This document shows, piece by piece, positions 27,755-38,300 of a stretch of 64,000 bases of DNA. The position numbers were made by a program, and so were the translations under genes. This stretch comes from Clostridium manihotivorum (GTDB lineage Bacteria > Bacillota > Clostridia > Clostridiales > Clostridiaceae), in the NCBI RefSeq assembly GCF_004015185.1, contig NZ_CP025746.1, positions 3,675,776 through 3,739,775 of the forward strand, in the 5' to 3' direction. The notes beneath the pieces are model-generated. The model saw only the letters and a list, made by a program, of their open reading frames with translations, was not told the DNA's origin and ran no database searches. How positions within the stretch are numbered: position 1 is the first letter of the stretch; each line of letters begins with the position of its first letter.

Positions 27755-28654
27755 TTATATTGAATGCATCTTCATAAGACAACTATGTGCTTTAACTCTC
27801 AACTCTTCATCTAATTCAATTATATTCTTGTCGTATAAAAGAGCATCTCTAACATCATTTAGCGAAGTTTTCTTCATATTTATGCACATTAAACCACCTC
27901 TAGGAGTAAAGAATTTTTTATCTGGATTTCTCTTTTTTAATTCATGAAGTACACCTTCTTCAGTGGCAATCAAAAAGTTCCTTTTATCACTAGCTGTTGC
28001 AAAATCAATTATTTCTGAAGTGCTGCCTACAAAATCAGCTAAATCTCTTATTTCCTTTTCACACTCTGGATGAGCAAGAACAACTAGTCCCTCGATTGCT
28101 TCTTTTGCTTGTAAGACTTCATCTTCTCTAATTCTCTTATGGGTTATACAGAAGCCTGGCCAAAGTATAATTTCTTTATTAGGAACTTTTTCTTGGATAT
28201 AAGAAGCTAAATTTTTATCTGGAAGAAAAATAATTTGGTCATTTTCTAAAGAGTTTATTATCTTTAAAGCATTGGAAGATGTACAACAAACATCACTAAC
28301 AGCCTTAACTTCTGCTGATGAGTTTATATAACATACAACAGCAGCCTTAGGATATTTTTCTTTATATTCTAATACCTTTTCTGCAGTAGCCATGTCAGCC
28401 ATTGGACACCCTGCATCTAATGCTGGTAATAAAACCTTTTTATTAGGTGAAAGTATTTTTGCACTTTCAGCCATAAATTTAACACCACAAAATACTATGG
28501 TGTCCTTATCTGATTCCTTTGCTATTTTACTTAAATAATAAGAGTCACCTATGTAATCTGCTACTTCTTGCACTTCGGGTCTTTGATAATAATGTGCAAG
28601 AATGATAGCATTCTTTTCCTTTTTAAGTTTTTGTATTTCTTCAGTTATAGTCAT
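27755..28654 (-). CDS. nadA: Quinolinate synthase
   Basis: About 299 residues. Condenses iminoaspartate with dihydroxyacetone phosphate to quinolinate using a [4Fe-4S] cluster. Cysteines expected to bind the cluster are in LPALDAGCPMAD, SDVCCTSSN and LWPGFCITH or AHPECE. ILAHYYQRPEVQEVADYIGDS and PRGGLMCINMKKTSL are typical family motifs. The ATG at 28654 is preferred to a weaker upstream GTG. First of nadA-nadB-nadC; nadB follows after 137 bp. Confidence 0.94.
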   Translation of the reverse strand: MTITEEIQKLKKEKNAIILAHYYQRPEVQEVADYIGDSYYLSKIAKESDKDTIVFCGVKFMAESAKILSPNKKVLLPALDAGCPMADMATAEKVLEYKEKYPKAAVVCYINSSAEVKAVSDVCCTSSNALKIINSLENDQIIFLPDKNLASYIQEKVPNKEIILWPGFCITHKRIREDEVLQAKEAIEGLVVLAHPECEKEIRDLADFVGSTSEIIDFATASDKRNFLIATEEGVLHELKKRNPDKKFFTPRGGLMCINMKKTSLNDVRDALLYDKNIIELDEELRVKAHSCLMKMHSI

Positions 28655-28677
28655 AATATTCACCATTCCTTTACAGA

Positions 28678-28729
28678 TGTATATACACTAGCATATATAA
28701 AATATACCATTATATTGCTTCTCATTCAA
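28678..28729 (-). promoter_or_regulatory. Predicted SigA promoter and overlapping dyad before nadA
   Basis: On the minus strand TTGAAT (28729-28724), 17-bp spacer, TATATT (28706-28701). The dyad TATATATGCTAGTGTATATA (about 28699-28680) covers the expected start of transcription and may be an operator for an NAD-pathway repressor such as NiaR; that link is inference. Confidence 0.4.
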
Positions 28730-28763
28730 GTAAAAGGTTAATTTTATGTTAAGTTATGAGTTT

Positions 28764-29723
28764 CTAAAACAGTAAAAATGCAAATAATCCTACTATGCAT
28801 AATACAGCTGTTGCTAATGAAAATAGAGTTACTATATATGTCTCAGAGTAACCTGAAAGTTCGAAGGAATGATGTATTGGTGCCATTTTAAACACTCTTT
28901 TTCCTGTAATCTTAAAGACAAATATCTGGATAAATGTAGTTAAGGTTTCTATCATATATATTCCTCCTACCACAGGTATAATTAAAGGAAGCTTTAATAC
29001 AATAGCAATGGAAGCAATAAATCCTCCTAAAGCAAGTGAGCCCGTATCCCCCATGATGATCTTAGCAGGATATAGATTAAATCGTAGGAAACCTAATAAT
29101 GAAGCAACTAGTGCTGAGCAAACTACTGCTAAGTGACTTTTCTCACTTAACAAACATACAGAGGTAAAAAATGTTACTACTAACATTGTAACTGTACCAG
29201 CTAAGCCATCTAATCCATCAGTTAGATTAACTGCGTTAGTGACGGTTGTGTAGAAAAATAAGATAAAAGGTATATAGAATACTCCTAGATTAATTGCCTT
29301 TCCCATAAATGGTATAATTATAGCCCTATCTAATGCTAACTTATGAGTTATAAAATAACTTAAATATAAGGAGGCACATCCCATTAAAATTAACTTTTGC
29401 AATATAGTTAATCCCTCATTTTTCTTTTTGAAGGTCTTTAAAGCATCATCTATAAATCCTATGGCACCAAAAATTAGAAAGGAATATAGTACAAATTTCA
29501 CCTCATTATTAAAATCCTTTACCATAATAACAGAGGTTACTACAGTAGCTAAAATGAATATGAATCCACCAAAGTGAGGTGTTCCTGCCTTTTTTAAATG
29601 TTCCTTAGGCTGACCTTCTCTTATGTATTGTCCAATTTTTTCTCTTCTTAAAAAAGGGATTATTAATCTCCCTAAAATAATTGATAAAAAGAACGAAAAA
29701 ATTATTGAAGTTAATAATTCCAT
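28764..29723 (-). CDS. mraY: Phospho-N-acetylmuramoyl-pentapeptide transferase
   Basis: 319 residues with about ten membrane helices. Transfers phospho-MurNAc-pentapeptide to undecaprenyl phosphate, making lipid I at the inner face of the membrane. Motifs: KKAGTPHFGGFIFI, FIDDALK (catalytic Asp pair), NAVNLTDGLDGLAGT, NLYPAKIIMGDTGSLALGG and FKMAPIHHSFELSG. It stands apart from a division-wall cluster, 109 bp upstream of nadA on the same strand. It could be a second copy or the only one; the window cannot tell. Confidence 0.93.
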   Translation of the reverse strand: MELLTSIIFSFFLSIILGRLIIPFLRREKIGQYIREGQPKEHLKKAGTPHFGGFIFILATVVTSVIMVKDFNNEVKFVLYSFLIFGAIGFIDDALKTFKKKNEGLTILQKLILMGCASLYLSYFITHKLALDRAIIIPFMGKAINLGVFYIPFILFFYTTVTNAVNLTDGLDGLAGTVTMLVVTFFTSVCLLSEKSHLAVVCSALVASLLGFLRFNLYPAKIIMGDTGSLALGGFIASIAIVLKLPLIIPVVGGIYMIETLTTFIQIFVFKITGKRVFKMAPIHHSFELSGYSETYIVTLFSLATAVLCIVGLFAFLLF

Positions 29724-29923
29724 AAAATATTACATCCTTTCATAACTTATAATTTATGATATTAATTATGTAGTTCTTTAAAATCCATAATTATGGTAAT
29801 ATATAAGAAGTTATTACTCAATAATTCTATTTAAAAATACAACAAACTTGAATTAATAATGATTTAACTTGAATATTATTCAACTTAAACTTGAATTAAA
29901 ATAGAAAACACGGAGGTCGTAAA

Positions 29924-30769
29924 TTGGATCCTAAAATACCTTTTGAAAATAATAATAAACAGAGTGAAAAATACATAAGCAAAACTTCAACGTCACTAAG
30001 TGACTTAAATAAGATAAAGTACATGAAAAATACACTTTATGAAGATATAACAAAAGTATTTACATATAATCTAAAGAAACTAATACAGCTAGAAGGAACA
30101 CAAAAGCAATTGGCTAAGAAAATTGGAGTATCTGAGGATTTACTATCGAAATATAAATCTGGAGATGCATTTCCTTCCATAGAAACCTTACTTTTTATCT
30201 GTAAAATTTATAATCTTCAATTAGATAGATTTATAAGTCAAACCCTTTCTGCAGTTGACATAGAAACTATTGAAAAAGGCATAGACTTAGAAACTAATAT
30301 GTTTGATAAACAGTATTATTGCTACTTTCTATCCACAAACATAAGCAAAGAAGGTGCTATACATGAAGGAATTATAGAAGTTGACGGAGATAAAGCTTTT
30401 TTCAAAATCCTATTTGGAAACTCTATAATGAAAAGCTTCTCTGGTAATATAATCACTTCAGAAAAACTTCTATCCTTTAATTTATATAGCAGAGAAGATG
30501 GCATCTGCTATATAAATATGATAAAACCAAATGTAAATAAGGAAAATTATATTGGAGGTCTTTCACTACTTTTCTTACCTTCAGATGCAAATAGTAAACC
30601 TTGCTGTCAGAAACTTCTGATTAGTAACAAGAGAATTGATAGAACTGATTATTATGAGGCCTTAAAGAACATTTTAAACTTTCAACTAGATACAAATAAT
30701 TTCGGCAATATTAAGCTCTCCTCCTATGAGGATGAAAAAGCCTATAACTTTATTGAACAGCTAGATTAG
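29924..30769 (+). CDS. XRE-family helix-turn-helix regulator
   Basis: 281 residues. A disordered N-terminus of about 45 residues precedes an XRE helix-turn-helix (GTQKQLAKKIGVSEDLLSKY, then SGDAFPSIETLLFICKIY). The C-terminal 180 residues have no recognised family but look like a beta-rich sensor (GAIHEGIIEVDGDKAFFKIL). The start is TTG at 29924: GGAGGT lies 6 nt before it and no ATG is near. Monocistronic, divergent from mraY. Confidence 0.75.
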   Translation: MDPKIPFENNNKQSEKYISKTSTSLSDLNKIKYMKNTLYEDITKVFTYNLKKLIQLEGTQKQLAKKIGVSEDLLSKYKSGDAFPSIETLLFICKIYNLQLDRFISQTLSAVDIETIEKGIDLETNMFDKQYYCYFLSTNISKEGAIHEGIIEVDGDKAFFKILFGNSIMKSFSGNIITSEKLLSFNLYSREDGICYINMIKPNVNKENYIGGLSLLFLPSDANSKPCCQKLLISNKRIDRTDYYEALKNILNFQLDTNNFGNIKLSSYEDEKAYNFIEQLD

Positions 30770-30864
30770 AATAGAGGCTTACCAATTAATAAATATTATT
30801 TTTTCCACCTTGATTTAAGATCGTTTCCCACAATGCTACAAAACTTTTCTGGCATATAAATGTC

Positions 30865-30902
30865 TAAAGAAAAAACTCGCTGAAGAATGCCTTCAACGAG
30901 TT
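30865..30902 (-). terminator. Terminator of the 1301-residue arabinanase gene
   Basis: AACTCGTTGAAG and CTTCAGCGAGTT on the minus strand (one G-T), 5-nt loop, then TTTTTTC. Confidence 0.75.
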
Positions 30903-30939
30903 ATCCATTATATTAATATTTTCTTTAAGTAATATTTCT

Positions 30940-33900
30940 CTAAATCATCTTTCTTCTTCTAGTAGTAACTGCAGCTATGCCTAAAGCTATAAGTGCTAAT
31001 CCGCTTAATAACAATAAGCTGCTTCCTGCTAAGCTACCAGTCTTAGGAAGAACTGTGGCTCCACTAGCATTACTTGTACTTGTAGATTTTTCAGCTATTA
31101 TAAATTTACTAAAATGAGGTGTTTTAAAGGTTACCTTATTGCCACTAACTGTGGATTCCATAACTTCATATTTTTTAGTACTTTCATTATAATAAAATAC
31201 TCCCAAGTTATTTTTATCTAATCCTTTAAGCTCATCATCACTTAAATTTATAGTTATTTCAGCAGACCCACTTGCAAAATTGTGAATTGAAGTGTTTGAG
31301 CTGTTATCTACTACTTGAAGCTCATATCCAAAAACCTTCTTTAATCCCTTTATGTTCTTTGTTATATCACCGTTACTTTCTACTTTTGTTCTTAAAACAA
31401 TTTTAGAACCAGCTTTAAGTAATGTCTTTTCGATTGTATTAAAAGGTAGCTTAATGCTCTCATAGCTTCCTAAATTTATAGTAAGACTTCCGCTACCATC
31501 TCTAATAGAAGCTATATCACTTATAGTCAATTCAGTTATATTATTAGCTGCTTTATTATCCAAATTAATAACATTTTCGCCATTTTTATTATCAACAACT
31601 TTTACTTCCACTGGTAATACATTGTTTGAAACTGATCCCACAACTACTTTTTCACTGCTTGCTGAAGTATTTCCATTAGTAGAAATACTGTTATCTGTAG
31701 TATTAGTATTTCCATTGGTACTAGTATTTCCTTCAGTTCCTTTATCAATTATAGCTATGTCACTACCTGTTTTTGAACTATCTTCACTAGGCTTAGTACT
31801 GTTATCTCCTGGCTTAGTTACTTCAGTACTTGTGTTGTCTACAGGATTATTATTTACTCCTGGGCTTGTGTTACTGCCATTATCTTTAACTTCAGAAGTC
31901 TGTCCACTGATATTTATATCTAAGAAGGCTGTGACTGCTGAACCGTCCTTTGCAGTTGCTACGACTCTAACAACACCATCTTTAACAGCAGTTAACACTC
32001 CATTATCAGATATTGCTGCAAGCTCTGTAGCTTTGCCTTCAGAATCAGTTACAGACCATGCTACTGAGTTATCACTAGCGTAATCTGGTGTAACAGTAGT
32101 AGAAAATTCTAACTTTCCACCTTTTTCTGTTATATTAGTCTTATTATCCTTAGCTGTGATTTTTATATCTGTTACCTTAGTTTTAATAGCTTCGATTTGC
32201 TTACCCCAAATTTCTGTATTGTCTTGATTATATCCAGTATAAACCAAGGTTGGTCTCCAGTTTTCGAAGTCCCAAGCCGGTAGTACCTTCACAGTATCAA
32301 CCCAATACTCTCCAGGTGCATTTACTGGATCATAATAATGAAGTTTAAGCACATTATCTCCAGAAAGCTCCCAGTAATTCTTGCTTGTTTCATCGTTTAT
32401 CTTACCATCAGCATATAAAGTAATGTCATTAGATGTAAGTTTATTGTTGTTAAGTCTATTTTGAACTATTGTTTGCCACTTTCCTGCAATTAAACTTTTA
32501 TCTACTTTTTGCTCTTTCTCTCCAGCATATCTTTCAGGAGATACCATTGGCTTACCATCTTCAGTCCAAACTATTTTCCTTACTTGTAAATATGCCCAGT
32601 TCTTATCAGCTCCACCTCTTGCATGGTGTACTAGATAAAAATCTCCATTATCATTAAGAACTGAGTTATGACCAGGAGCAATCCAACCTGGATCATTGCC
32701 AAAGGCATAGCTGCCTATAAACTTTGTTCCTATATCATATAGATTAGGTGAAGTAGTATCTAAAAGTGATCTTCCATTAAAATCAGTATATGGTCCATCG
32801 ATACTATCAGACCAACCTACTCTTACATTGTAGTCAGTTGCAAGATCGTCATAGGACATAAAAAGATAATACTTTTTAAATTGAGGATTATAAATTACAT
32901 AAGGTGCTTCCATATTCTTTCTATTGCCAGTAGCACCTATTTGTTTGCCTTGTCCCGGTGTTACAAGTTTTCCAGTAGCTTTATCTATTTTAGATACAAA
33001 TATACCTCCGAAATAAGAACCGTATACAAGGTGTAAATCACCATTGGCATCGGTAACTATATTAGGGTCTAAGGCATTATCTTTACTTACACCGCTTTTA
33101 GTCTTGTATACTTCTCCTTGATCTGTCCATGGCCCTTCTATTGACTTACTTGTAGCAAGGCCTATAAAGGAATTATTGCTACCAAATTCTGAAACTGTAT
33201 AGTATAGATAATATGTATCATTTACTTTAGTTACATCTGGTGCCCACATGTTGTCTGCTTTAGGTGCCCAAGCTTTAGCTGCTGCAGGTATGTCGCTAAA
33301 TACTCTTCCAACCCATTGCCAAGTAATTAAATCTTTAGATTTTCTTACCTGAAGTCCAACACCAGTAGGACCTCCAACTTTATAATCTGTTGAAAATACA
33401 TAATACCAATCTCCGTCCTTATAGATTGATGGATCATGAGTATTATTTGCTCCCCAAGCTGATTCATTATTTATGTTCTCTACATCGTACATAAGTTGTT
33501 CAGCTGGTGCGCTTGGGCATATCTCTGCTAACTTTTTATTTTCTACATCATCTTGGTTTGTAATATTTATATTAAACTTAGCCGTGATTTCATTATTATC
33601 TTTGGATGTAGCTGTAACAATTATATTTCCGTTCTTTCTTGCTCTAACTACTCCGTTTTCATCAACAGTTGCAATATTAGTTGCTTTTCCATTGGAATCT
33701 GTCAATGACCAAGTAACATTTTTATCTGTAGCATTCTCTGGTAAAATACTAGGAAGCACTTGTAAAGTTCCACCTTTTGTATTTATTGAACTCTTTCCAT
33801 CTTGCCCATTTAGAGTTAAACCGTTTACCTTTTGCATAACCGTAACTTTTAAGGTTCCATAGACTTTAGCATCACTATCTAATGTAGCTATTACATTTAC

Positions 33901-34845
33901 AGTTCCGGTTTTCTTACTCTTAAGTAAACCATTAGAATCAATCTCTGCTATATCAGTATCTTTGCCATCCAAACCTTTGACTGACCAGTTAACTTTTTCA
34001 TCTGTTGGTCTTACTAATGCTGATATCTGTAAAGTATCTCCTATGGTTCTTATCTTATTTTCTGAGTTGCTGCTGCTTAGTTCTATTGTCTTATCTACTA
34101 CAGCATTGCTAAGACTAGCTACTTCTTCTTTTGATAATGCTCTATTATATATTCTGAATTCATCTAGCTTTGCATGTAAGTAAGGATCTGCAAACTTAGA
34201 TTTACCTATATAACTTTCAACGGCATTTTTCAAATCACTAGGTTTATTTGTAACATCATTCTTTCTAGATACTTCAGTTCCATTTTCATAATATATTAGT
34301 GTATTATTTGATAGAGTAACTGCTATGTTAATCCACTGATCATTAACTTGCTGACCAACTTGTCCCAAATCTTGAGGACTAGAATTTGCATTTAAACCTA
34401 TATGTCTATTTTTACTTAAGAAAAAGAAGTTATTTGTATCTTTTCCTAAGTCAAAAACTCTTTCCCAATCTGATGAGTTACTGCTATACTTTATCCATGT
34501 AGTTATAGTAATTTCATTTAGATCATCTAAGAAATTACTTGGAAGTTTCACATAGCCTTTTCCATCTAAGCTCAAGCCTTTGCCAAACTTTCCATCATCA
34601 GCAATATTGGCTGAACCGACTAGCGTTCCTACGTTGTTGTTTCCAGAAACATCAGAAATCACATTATTTTTGCTTCCTTCAAAGGTATAGTAAAGCTTAA
34701 GTCCATTCTTTAAATTATCTTCCGAACTTATGTTACTGTTTACAGCAGTGTCTTCATTGGTAGCAGCCTTTACTAAAACCGTACCAGAAAAAGTATTTAA
34801 AACTACAACTAATGAAGTAATACAACTTAATACTTTTCTAAACAA
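30940..34845 (-). CDS. Cell-wall-anchored GH43 endo-arabinanase, multidomain
   Basis: 1301 residues. Signal peptide 1-28 (MFRKVLSCITSLVVVLN). LamG/concanavalin-like domain about 45-245. Two bacterial Ig-like (Big_2) domains about 250-430. GH43 propeller about 460-790 with base Asp in THDPSIYK (about 470), Asp in NALDPNIV (about 592) and acid Glu in NMEAPYVIY (about 646), then a beta-barrel domain to about 905 as in endo-1,5-alpha-arabinanases. Third Big_2 about 910-1000, Ser/Thr/Asn linker, a beta domain ending in HFSKFIIAEK, then the sorting signal LPKTG at 1266, hydrophobic stretch and RRRK tail. Attached to peptidoglycan by a sortase. TTG start behind AGGGGG. Close paralogue of the C-terminal half of the next gene. 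Confidence 0.9.
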   Translation of the reverse strand: MFRKVLSCITSLVVVLNTFSGTVLVKAATNEDTAVNSNISSEDNLKNGLKLYYTFEGSKNNVISDVSGNNNVGTLVGSANIADDGKFGKGLSLDGKGYVKLPSNFLDDLNEITITTWIKYSSNSSDWERVFDLGKDTNNFFFLSKNRHIGLNANSSPQDLGQVGQQVNDQWINIAVTLSNNTLIYYENGTEVSRKNDVTNKPSDLKNAVESYIGKSKFADPYLHAKLDEFRIYNRALSKEEVASLSNAVVDKTIELSSSNSENKIRTIGDTLQISALVRPTDEKVNWSVKGLDGKDTDIAEIDSNGLLKSKKTGTVNVIATLDSDAKVYGTLKVTVMQKVNGLTLNGQDGKSSINTKGGTLQVLPSILPENATDKNVTWSLTDSNGKATNIATVDENGVVRARKNGNIIVTATSKDNNEITAKFNINITNQDDVENKKLAEICPSAPAEQLMYDVENINNESAWGANNTHDPSIYKDGDWYYVFSTDYKVGGPTGVGLQVRKSKDLITWQWVGRVFSDIPAAAKAWAPKADNMWAPDVTKVNDTYYLYYTVSEFGSNNSFIGLATSKSIEGPWTDQGEVYKTKSGVSKDNALDPNIVTDANGDLHLVYGSYFGGIFVSKIDKATGKLVTPGQGKQIGATGNRKNMEAPYVIYNPQFKKYYLFMSYDDLATDYNVRVGWSDSIDGPYTDFNGRSLLDTTSPNLYDIGTKFIGSYAFGNDPGWIAPGHNSVLNDNGDFYLVHHARGGADKNWAYLQVRKIVWTEDGKPMVSPERYAGEKEQKVDKSLIAGKWQTIVQNRLNNNKLTSNDITLYADGKINDETSKNYWELSGDNVLKLHYYDPVNAPGEYWVDTVKVLPAWDFENWRPTLVYTGYNQDNTEIWGKQIEAIKTKVTDIKITAKDNKTNITEKGGKLEFSTTVTPDYASDNSVAWSVTDSEGKATELAAISDNGVLTAVKDGVVRVVATAKDGSAVTAFLDINISGQTSEVKDNGSNTSPGVNNNPVDNTSTEVTKPGDNSTKPSEDSSKTGSDIAIIDKGTEGNTSTNGNTNTTDNSISTNGNTSASSEKVVVGSVSNNVLPVEVKVVDNKNGENVINLDNKAANNITELTISDIASIRDGSGSLTINLGSYESIKLPFNTIEKTLLKAGSKIVLRTKVESNGDITKNIKGLKKVFGYELQVVDNSSNTSIHNFASGSAEITINLSDDELKGLDKNNLGVFYYNESTKKYEVMESTVSGNKVTFKTPHFSKFIIAEKSTSTSNASGATVLPKTGSLAGSSLLLLSGLALIALGIAAVTTRRRKMI

Positions 34846-35183
34846 ATCTCTTTCCCCCTATAGTAGTTAATCAACTGTATTTTTTTGACCTCTTCCTTTT
34901 CACAAAAGAACTAAATACCACCACCTTATGGTTAATTGTTAGAAACCAGTGAAAATCTTTTATCTCTATAAATTGGATAATTACATACAAACCAATTTTA
35001 AAATTATTTATACTAATAAAAGATAACCACTAAATCAATACTTGAAAAATAATAAGAATTACTACTATAGCTAAGCTGCGATTATAACGTTTACATGTTA
35101 TTCATAAGATTATGTTTATCTTTATTTAAACCATTTCACTTGTTTCTAAACAAAATTATATTAAAGTTATTTCTATAAGTCAA
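34846..35183 (-). promoter_or_regulatory. SigA promoter, cre-like site and long structured leader of the GH43 gene
   Basis: Minus-strand TTGACT (35183-35178), 17 bp, TATAAT (35160-35155); start of transcription predicted near 35148. TGTAAACGTTATAA (35095-35082), a cre-like CcpA site, begins 53 nt after it. The first transcribed bases, TTTAGAAACAAGTGAAA (35150-35134), can pair with TTTTCACTGGTTTCTAA (34955-34939) at 15 of 16 positions, closing a loop of about 180 nt within a leader of about 300 nt. AGGGGG at the end is the ribosome binding site. The same elements occur before the next gene. Confidence 0.65.
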
Positions 35184-35389
35184 TTTATTATTTAGAATCA
35201 TTTCAATTATTTCAAAAAACCATATAACAATCGCAACCACATAATCAAATTTCTCACATTTTATACATTAATTTTTTGATTTAAATAGCAAAAACTTTAT
35301 ACTGTTCTAAAATATAAGACAAAGGAGCCCTTAAGTCTGCCTTATTGTCTTCAGCATTATTAAGAGCTCCTTACTTTTATTTAGTTTTA
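35184..35389. other. Spacer between the two arabinanase genes
   Basis: AT-rich, without genes. Holds the terminator of the 2381-residue enzyme gene next to its stop codon. Confidence 0.5.
35322..35372 (-). terminator. Terminator of the GH51-GH43 gene
   Basis: AAGGAGCTCTTAA and TTAAGGGCTCCTT on the minus strand with a loop of about 25 nt, followed by TGTCTTATATTTT. Confidence 0.6.
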
Positions 35390-38300
35390 TTATTTTGTAT
35401 GCACAGTTCTTCTTCTCTTAGTAAATATAGTAGCCGCACCTAAGATTATTAATAAAAGCCCTGAAAATAATAGTAAGTTACTTCCTATTAAACTTCCTGT
35501 CTTAGGAATAGTTGTAGCGCTATTAGTAGTTGTTGCAGTATCTTTATCTTTCTCAGCTATAATGAATTTACTAAAATGTGGAGTCTTAAAGGTTACCTTA
35601 TTGCCAGAAACTACTGTATCCATAACTTCAAATTTGTTTGTACTTTCGCTATAGTAGAATACTGAAATATTATTTTTGTCCAATCCTTTTAATTCATCAT
35701 CACTTAGATTTATACTTATTTCAGCAACTCCATTTGCAAAGCTATGGACAAAAGTGCTAGTTCCATTATTTATAACCTCTATTTCATAGCCAAATATCTT
35801 TTTAACACCTTTGATATTCTTTACCAAATCGCTAGCTGAGTCTATATAAGTTCTTATAATAACTTTAGCACCATCTTTTAGTAAAGCTTTATCTATTAAG
35901 CTGAATGGTAACTTTATGCTTTCATAACTGCCTAAATTAATAGTAAAGCTTCCAGTGCCATCTCTCAAAGAACTTATATCCGCAATAGTTATTTCTGTCT
36001 CGTTTTCTATAGCTTTAGAATCTAAACTTATAACATTTTCCCCATTCTTGTTGTCAATAGCTTTAATTCCTACAGGTAATACTCCCTTTGAAACAGCTCC
36101 TATAACTATCTTGTCACCGCCATTATTACTGTTATTGTCATTGCCTGTTGCACTTCCATTATTGCCAGAGCCATTATTGTTATTGCCTGAATTGTTATCT
36201 CCGCTAGGATTTGTGTTATTGCCTCCAGGATTATTGTTTCCTCCTGGATTAGTTCCACTTCCATTGTCACTTCCACTGTTTGACTGTCCGCTAATCTTAA
36301 TATCGATGGTTCCAGTAACTCCTGATCCATCATTTGCTACAGCTGCTACTCTTACATAACCGTCTTTTACAGCGGTTAACACACCATCTTCAGAGATAGT
36401 TGCAATATCAGTGTCATTCCCATTAATATCTGTAACCTTCCAAGATACTGTAGAGTCAGTTGCATAATCAGGAACTACAACAGCAGTAAATTCTAGTTTT
36501 CCACCCTTATCTGTAATTTCTGTTTTATTAGTTTTTGAAGTTACTTTTATATCAGTAAGCTTTGTATCAATAGCTTCTAACTGTTTACCCCATATCTCAG
36601 TGTTGTCTTGATTATACCCAGTATAAACCAAAGTAGGTCTCCAGTTTTCAAAATCCCAAGAAGGAAGTACCTTTACAGTATCAATCCAATAATCTCCTGG
36701 AGCTTTTCCCTGATCATAGTAATGAAGCTTTAATATATTATCCCCAGTTAATTCCCAATAGTTTTTACCATTTTCATCATTGATTTTTCCATCTGGGTAC
36801 AAGGTTACATCCTTAGAAGTAAGCTTATTATTATTTAGCCTATCCATAACTATGGCTTGATATTTGCCAGCTATCAAACTCTTGTCTATCTTTTGCTCTT
36901 TTTCTCCTGCATATCTTTCTGGTGAAACCGCTGGTTTTCCATCCTCTGTCCATGCAATTTTTCTCACTTGTAAGTAAGCCCAATTCTTATCTACTCCGCC
37001 TCTTGCATGACTAACAAAGTAGAAATTACCATTATCATTTAGTACTGAATTATGCCCTGGAGCTATCCATCCTGGATCATTTCCAAAAGCATAACTTCCA
37101 ATAACTTTTGTGCCTATATTATACAAGGAATTTGTGTCTGTAGGAGTATCCATAAGTGATTTACCATTAAAATCTGTATATGGCCCATCAATCTTATCTG
37201 ACCAAGCTACTCTTACATTATAGTCACTTGCCAAATCATCATAAGACATAAACAGGTAATACTTTTTAAACTGAGGATTATAAATAACATATGGAGCTTC
37301 CATGTTCTTTCTCTTACCTGTTGCAGCTATCTGTTTACCTTGACCTGTAGTCTTAAGCTTTCCAGTAGTTTTATCAACCTGAGAAATGTATATTCCTCCA
37401 AAGTAAGATCCATACACTAGCCATAAATCTCCATTTGCATCCTTAGTTATATTTGGATCTAAAGCATTGTCAGTATTAACTCCGCTCTTTGTTTTATATA
37501 CCTCTCCTTGATCAGTCCATGGGCCTTCAATTGACTTGCTTGTAGCTACTCCAATAAAGGAATTATTAGTACCAAATTCCGATACTGTATAGTATAAATA
37601 ATAAGTGTCCCCAACCTTAGTTACATCTGGTGCCCACATATTGGTAGCTTTAGGTGCCCAAGCCTTTGCAGAGGCAGGTATATCATTAAATGCTCTTCCT
37701 ACCCATTGCCAAGTAATCAAGTCCTTTGACTTTCTTACTTGAAGTCCTACACCTGTAGCTCCTCCTACCTTATAATCAGTGGAAAATACATAGTACCAGT
37801 CACCATCTTTATAAATAGATGGATCATGAGTATTATTAGCTCCCCAAGCTGATTCATTATTTAAATTATCAACATCGTATAAAAGCTGTTCAGCAGGAGC
37901 TTTAGGACAAATTTCTGCTAATTTTTTATTATCAACTTCATCTTGATTAGTTATATTTACTATAAGTTTTCCTACTGCTCCAAAGCTATCTTTTGCTGTA
38001 GCTAATACTATTACAGTACCATTCTTTCTTGCTTTTAATAGACCGTTATCATCAATTGTTGCAACATTTGTGGCTTTGCCCTTATCGTCTGTTAAAGACC
38101 AACTTACAGCTTTGTCTGTTGCATTGTCAGGTAAAGCAGCAGCTTTTATTTGTAAGGTTCCACCTTTTGCATTTATGGAACTCTTACCATCAGCTCCACT
38201 CAAGGTAAGCGAGTCTACTTTTTGAACTATAGTAACTTTAGTTATTCCATAAACTGTTGGATCATTTTTTAAAGCAGCAATTACATTAACACTTCCAGCT

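Noticed and set aside
35955-36359. Open frames opposite the giant arabinanase genes
   Set aside because: They mirror the real coding frames, especially the Asn/Gly-rich linker, and have no ribosome binding sites.
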